Assembly: GCA_027037575.1 (NCBI GenBank)
Contig: JALVZP010000144.1
Coordinates: 1 to 9,868 of the forward strand
Length of the DNA stretch: 9,868 nt
Origin: Desulfobacterales bacterium
Lineage (GTDB): Bacteria > Desulfobacterota > DSM-4660 > Desulfatiglandales > JALVZP01
Direction of reading: 5' to 3'
Part shown: positions 7,732 to 9,868 of the stretch, one piece after another
How positions within the stretch are numbered: position 1 is the stretch's first letter
How the letters are laid out: each line of letters begins with the position of its first letter
Made by a program: the position numbers and the translations under genes
Notes under the pieces: generated by a model
Told to the model about the DNA's origin: nothing
Seen by the model: the letters and a program-made list of their open reading frames with translations, nothing else
Database searches by the model: none

Positions 7732-7748
7732 ATAAAAGGAGGTTTTAA

Positions 7749-9050
7749 ATGGAGCCTATTGAAATAAGAAATAGACAGGAAAGTAAACTTCGTATCTCTC
7801 CTGAACTTGCTGATATCTGTTTTACATGTGGAACATGTGCAAGTGGATGTCCTATATCAGGTGTAGATGGAATGGACCCAAGAAAAGTAGTAAGAATGGC
7901 AGCACTTGGAATGGATGAGGAGTTAATAGAATCTCGCTTCCCATGGATATGCACAATGTGTGGGAGATGCGATTATGCCTGCCCACAAGGAGTAGAGATT
8001 ACACAGCTAATGAGGAGGATAAGGGGATTGAGAGATAGAGACAAGGTCCCAGGTCCTATACACAAAGGAGTTGTGAATTGCATTGAAAAAGGGAACAATC
8101 TAGCAATTCCAAAGGATGATTTTCTGTTTTTGCTTGCAGATCTTGGAAAGGAACTTGAGGATGAAGGACTTCCAGGATTCTATGTACCAGTAGATAAAAA
8201 AGGAGCAAATGTTCTTGTTACAATAAATTCCAAAGAGCCATTTGGAGAACCGGATGATATGAAATTCTGGTGGAGGATATTTTACTGTGCAAAAGAAGAT
8301 TGGACAGTTCCTTCTGAATACTGGGAAGGAGTAAATTGGGGTCTGTTCTCAGGTGATGATGAGGCAATGAAGACAATAGTAGGAAGAATAGTCCAGAATC
8401 TGGAGAAATTAGAATGCAAGACATTGCTGCTTCCTGAGTGAGGCCATGCATACTATGCGACCAGGCTTGGTCTGCAGCAATGGTTTCCAGAAGTATTCGA
8501 AAAATATAGGGTTGTATCTGTTCATGATCTATTAAAAGAGTATATAGAGACAGGAAGGATAAAAATAGATAAGTCTGTTCATAAAGACCATAAAGTTACA
8601 CTCCATGATCCATGTAATTATGGTCGTAAAAGCCAAAAGGCATTTGGACATGCCTATTTTGAAGAGCCCAGATGGATAATAAAGCAATGTTGTGATAACT
8701 TTGTTGAAATGCAACCAAACAGGATGAACAATTATTGTTGTGGCGGTGGTGGCGGTGCATGGGCAATGCCATATGCAGCAGAAAGAATCTTTTATGGAAG
8801 AATTAAAGCAAAACAGATTATGGATACGGGAGCAGATTTAGTAATTGCTCCATGCCATAATTGTAGGGATCAGATTATGAAATCCTTGGTAAAAGAATAT
8901 GATCTTAATGTAGAAGTGAAATATCTTTGGGAACTTGTGGCTGATTCTTTGATTATAGAACCATGGAGTGAAGAAGAAGTGAAGAAAGCTCATGAAATGA
9001 GAGATAAACAATTTGAAAGAGATGGAATTGTTTTAGAAGAATATGAATAA
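7749..9050 (+). CDS. HdrD/DsrK-family Fe-S oxidoreductase, predicted selenoprotein (UGA at 8439-8441 read as Sec231)
   Basis: One reading frame of 433 residues is broken only by a TGA at codon 231. An N-terminal ferredoxin-like part binds two [4Fe-4S] clusters: C24-xx-C27-xx-C30-xxx-C34-P and C68-xx-C71-xx-C74-xxx-C78-P. The C-terminal half is a CCG domain as in HdrB/HdrD and DsrK: HDPC289N, then C330-C331-GGGGG, then APC369-HN-C372, near the CX31-39CCX35-36CXXC consensus for a noncubane [4Fe-4S] cluster. The first CCG domain is degenerate, as in DsrK-type proteins. Its surviving motif, usually 'ECGHAY', reads E-UGA-GHAY here, so Sec replaces that Cys. A SECIS-like hairpin follows the UGA. 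The part after TGA has no other stop and holds the essential CCG residues, and the ATG at 8709 has no ribosome site, so two separate genes are unlikely. No membrane segments are seen, so it is probably cytoplasmic or a peripheral subunit in thiol/disulfide electron transfer. AGGAGG (7737-7742) sets the start. No Hdr or Dsr partner genes are in view. A conventional caller would wrongly give 230-aa and 113-aa pieces. Confidence 0.88.
8439..8441 (+). other. in-frame UGA, predicted selenocysteine codon (Sec231)
   Basis: The codon lies between GAG (Glu230) and GGC (Gly232) in the motif LLLPE-U-GHAYYA. Related Fe-S proteins have Cys here. No other gene I accept in the window uses TGA as stop: TAA ends all but the lipoprotein gene, which uses TAG. 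A sequencing or point error at a Cys codon (TGT/TGC to TGA) is the main alternative; the hairpin directly downstream argues against it. Confidence 0.85.
8442..8485 (+). promoter_or_regulatory. bacterial SECIS element (selenocysteine insertion hairpin)
   Basis: The upper stem pairs 8456-8463 with 8468-8476: UGC then GACCA against UGGUC then GCA, eight pairs with one bulged U (8473). The four-base apical loop is GGCU (8464-8467). The loop begins 22 bases after the UGA, close to the 18 bases in E. coli fdhF, and opens with GG as in fdhF (GGUC). A lower stem is possible: GGCCAU-GC (8442-8449) with GC-A-AUGGUU (8477-8485), including two G-U pairs and one bulged A, with a six-base bulge (8450-8455) between stems. 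In fdhF the bulged U is on the 5' side; here it is on the 3' side. The element is also coding sequence, as is normal for bacterial SECIS. Pairing was done by eye. Confidence 0.82.
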
Positions 9051-9067
9051 AATATTAAATTATTTTT

Positions 9068-9106
9068 AGAGAGATACCCTCTCCTCTGTGGTATCTCTCT
9101 TTTTTT
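9068..9106 (+). terminator. intrinsic terminator of the selenoprotein gene
   Basis: A perfect 11-bp stem, AGAGAGATACC (9068-9078) with GGTATCTCTCT (9090-9100), encloses an 11-base loop and is followed at once by six Ts (9101-9106). It starts 17 bases after the stop codon at 9048-9050, supporting 9050 as the true end of the gene. Confidence 0.92.
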
Positions 9107-9120
9107 ATTAAAAAAAGCAA

Positions 9121-9294
9121 TTAATTCAAAGACAGAAGAGGTATCTTTTCAACATCGAATCCATAACTGAGCAAAAGTTCGTATACATTCTTTTCTACCC
9201 AGCGTTTATATTCCCTTAAAAGGGAAGGATCATGAAATACAACAGATTCTCCTAAGAACTTAAGCTCCTCAATAACTTTCCAGTATAAATGCAT
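9121..9294 (-). CDS. small protein of unknown function downstream of tRNA-Ala
   Basis: Starting at the ATG at 9294, this encodes 57 residues: MHLYWKVIEELKFLGESVVF..., mostly helical and rich in Leu, Glu and Lys, with HDPSLLREYKRWVEKN in the middle. GGAG (9301-9304 on the complement) sits 6 bases before this ATG, so I prefer it to the in-frame TTG at 9306, which would add four residues. Codon choice (AAG, GAG, AGG/AGA) resembles the other genes. It lies 31 bases after the tRNA-Ala 3' end on the same strand and might be expressed by read-through from the tRNA promoter, or from a promoter of its own in the A/T-rich gap. I recognise no family; no signal peptide, membrane segment or metal motif is visible. 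The good ribosome site and protein-like composition favour a real gene, but the short length leaves doubt. Confidence 0.5.
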   Translation of the reverse strand: MHLYWKVIEELKFLGESVVFHDPSLLREYKRWVEKNVYELLLSYGFDVEKIPLLSLN

Positions 9295-9325
9295 TCCTTT
9301 CTCCAAAAAAATAAAGCCTTATATA

Positions 9326-9398
9326 TGGAGCTGAGGGGACTTGAACCCCCGACCTCGTGACTGCCAGTCACGCGCTCTCCCAACTGAGCTACAGCCCC
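9326..9398 (-). tRNA. tRNA-Ala, anticodon GGC
   Basis: The 73-base cloverleaf is complete. The acceptor stem GGGGCTG/CAGCTCC contains the G3-U70 wobble pair that identifies alanine tRNAs. The D arm GCTC/GAGC, anticodon stem CGTGA/TCACG with loop CTGGCAG (anticodon GGC, codon GCC), and T arm GGGGG-TTCAAGT-CCCCT are all intact. The discriminator is A73. The 3' CCA is not encoded (TAT follows), so it must be added after transcription. It lies 57 bases downstream of tRNA-Lys and probably shares its transcript. A run of seven Ts lies in the trailer about 10-20 bases beyond the 3' end, which may end transcription. Confidence 0.97.
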
Positions 9399-9455
9399 TT
9401 TTTCAAATTTAATTAACTACATAATTACTCTTTGTCGATCAAACCTATAGAAAAA

Positions 9456-9529
9456 TGGGCGTGGGAGGATTCGAACCCCCGACCAACGGATTAAGAGTCC
9501 GCTGCTCTACCGGACTGAGCTACACGCCC
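9456..9529 (-). tRNA. tRNA-Lys, anticodon CTT
   Basis: The 74-base cloverleaf has acceptor stem GGGCGTG/CACGCCC, D arm GCTC/GAGC, anticodon stem GCGGA/TCCGT with loop CTCTTAA (anticodon CTT, codon AAG), and T arm GGGGG-TTCGAAT-CCTCC. The discriminator is A73 and CCA is not encoded. This tRNA reads the AAG codon, which is common in the genes here. It is the first tRNA behind the promoter at 9543-9571. Confidence 0.97.
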
Positions 9530-9542
9530 AATAGGTAATATC

Positions 9543-9571
9543 ATTTTAATAAAATACTCCTTTATTGTCAA
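9543..9571 (-). promoter_or_regulatory. strong sigma70-type promoter for the tRNA-Lys/tRNA-Ala unit
   Basis: On the complementary strand a perfect TTGACA (9566-9571) is followed after exactly 17 bases by TAAAAT (9543-9548). The predicted start is near 9536, about 7 bases before the mature 5' end of tRNA-Lys at 9529. Near-consensus boxes are typical of stable-RNA promoters. Confidence 0.82.
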
Positions 9572-9607
9572 AAATAAAATGGAGGCTATTCGAAAAACGG
9601 CAGCTAT

Positions 9608-9627
9608 TGACATCAAATGACATCAAA
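9608..9627. repeat. tandem duplicate of TGACATCAAA
   Basis: Two perfect head-to-tail copies of the 10-mer TGACATCAAA (9608-9617, 9618-9627) lie at the start of the transposase reading frame; the ATG at 9617 spans their junction. They could be part of the insertion-sequence end, a transposase binding site or a replication-slippage duplication. Confidence 0.6.
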
Positions 9628-9868
9628 GGAGCCAAGAATTACCACATGTAACATGAGGAGGAGCAAACTAAATCTCAAGATCATATTCAAAATAACCAAA
9701 GCCATAATAAAAGAAAAGCCTTTAGTTAGAGGAAGGCCAAAGACATATTCAGAAATCCAAATTATTTCCATCTTTCTTAAACAAACCCTAAGAGGGACTA
9801 TCCTACAGAGAAGCCTTAAAAGAAAGTGCTGAAGCATTTAAAAAAGTTCCTGCACTTTCCACATACTA
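9617..9868 (+). pseudogene. DDE-type insertion-sequence transposase, N-terminal part, frameshifted and cut by window edge
   Basis: The first frame (ATG 9617, or in-frame ATG 9653) encodes a basic start and then KPLVRGRPKTYSEIQIISIF, the 'GRP..Y....I' opening of many DDE transposases, with LKQTLRG. It then loses sense and stops at 9830-9832. From 9795 the next frame (+1) continues directly as GLSYREALKESAEAF and then VPALST, the expected continuation ('fGLSYRe...vPsLST'), and stays open to the window end. That frame has a stop at 9789-9791, so the shift must lie between 9792 and about 9830, most simply one extra base at GGG (9794-9796). Neither start has a good ribosome site. Most likely it is an inactive copy or a sequencing indel; a programmed +1 shift is possible but unusual, since insertion sequences mostly use -1. 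The exact IS family is not assigned. Confidence 0.65.

Noticed and set aside
8709..9050. Separate 113-aa gene starting at ATG 8709
   Set aside because: It is in the same frame as 7749-8441, has no ribosome site, begins in the middle of a CCG domain, and the 267 bases between TGA and this ATG are open and show family motifs (GHAYYA, HDPCNYGR). It is the C-terminal part of the selenoprotein.
7749..9050. Pseudogene with a nonsense mutation instead of a selenoprotein
   Set aside because: All other motifs are intact, the TGA replaces precisely a Cys position, and a GG-loop hairpin lies at the right distance. A dead gene would not be expected to combine these. A sequencing error remains possible.
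9613..9837. 74-aa minus-strand ORF opposite the transposase
   Set aside because: The plus strand carries recognisable transposase motifs; the hydrophobic minus reading is a shadow.
1..9868. CRISPR arrays, rRNA genes, replication origin, riboswitch
   Set aside because: No regularly spaced repeats, rRNA segments, DnaA-box clusters or recognisable riboswitch cores were seen; the longer noncoding gaps are short (under about 155 bases, apart from the tRNA region).

Overview
The window comes from an A+T-rich anaerobic bacterium with a Gram-negative envelope: there is an outer-membrane beta-barrel, a lipoprotein and a Tat-exported protein. Arg codons are mostly AGA/AGG and Ile codons often ATA. The tRNA stems are very G+C-rich against an A+T-rich background, which hints at a thermophile. 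The gene content (a divergent Fhs of the type I associate with sulfate reducers, a DsrK/HdrD-type Fe-S protein, a DUF1302/DUF1329 pair) points to a Thermodesulfobacteriota ('deltaproteobacterial') sulfate reducer or relative. This is inference from gene content only.

Layout. (1) 95-7618: a good sigma70-type promoter leads a tightly packed plus-strand cluster. It encodes a CoA-disulfide reductase-like flavoenzyme fused to a rhodanese domain, a small lipoprotein (28-nt overlap), a hotdog acyl-CoA thioesterase (1-nt gap), a DUF1302 outer-membrane protein (1-nt gap), a DUF1329 LolA-like protein with a Tat signal (13-nt gap) and formate-tetrahydrofolate ligase (27-nt gap), and ends in a G/C hairpin. 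The envelope genes look like one unit that moves or processes a hydrophobic or acyl compound; the flavoenzyme/rhodanese and thioesterase suggest CoA/thiol/sulfane chemistry; Fhs serves C1 (Wood-Ljungdahl/folate) metabolism. (2) 7619-7748: a regulatory gap with two inverted repeats, a weak promoter and a strong Shine-Dalgarno site. (3) 7749-9050: the highlight, a 433-residue HdrD/DsrK-family Fe-S protein whose reading frame is interrupted only by an in-frame TGA (8439-8441). That TGA sits exactly where relatives carry the Cys of an 'ECGHAY' motif, and a bacterial SECIS-type hairpin with a GG apical loop follows it. It is best read as a selenoprotein (Sec231), not as two genes or a pseudogene. 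A textbook terminator follows. (4) 9121-9571, minus strand: a consensus promoter, tRNA-Lys(CTT), tRNA-Ala(GGC) and a 57-codon unknown ORF. (5) 9608-9868, plus strand: the start of an insertion-sequence transposase, frameshifted and cut by the window edge.

The first ~90 bases hold no gene I can support. No CRISPR, rRNA or origin was seen.
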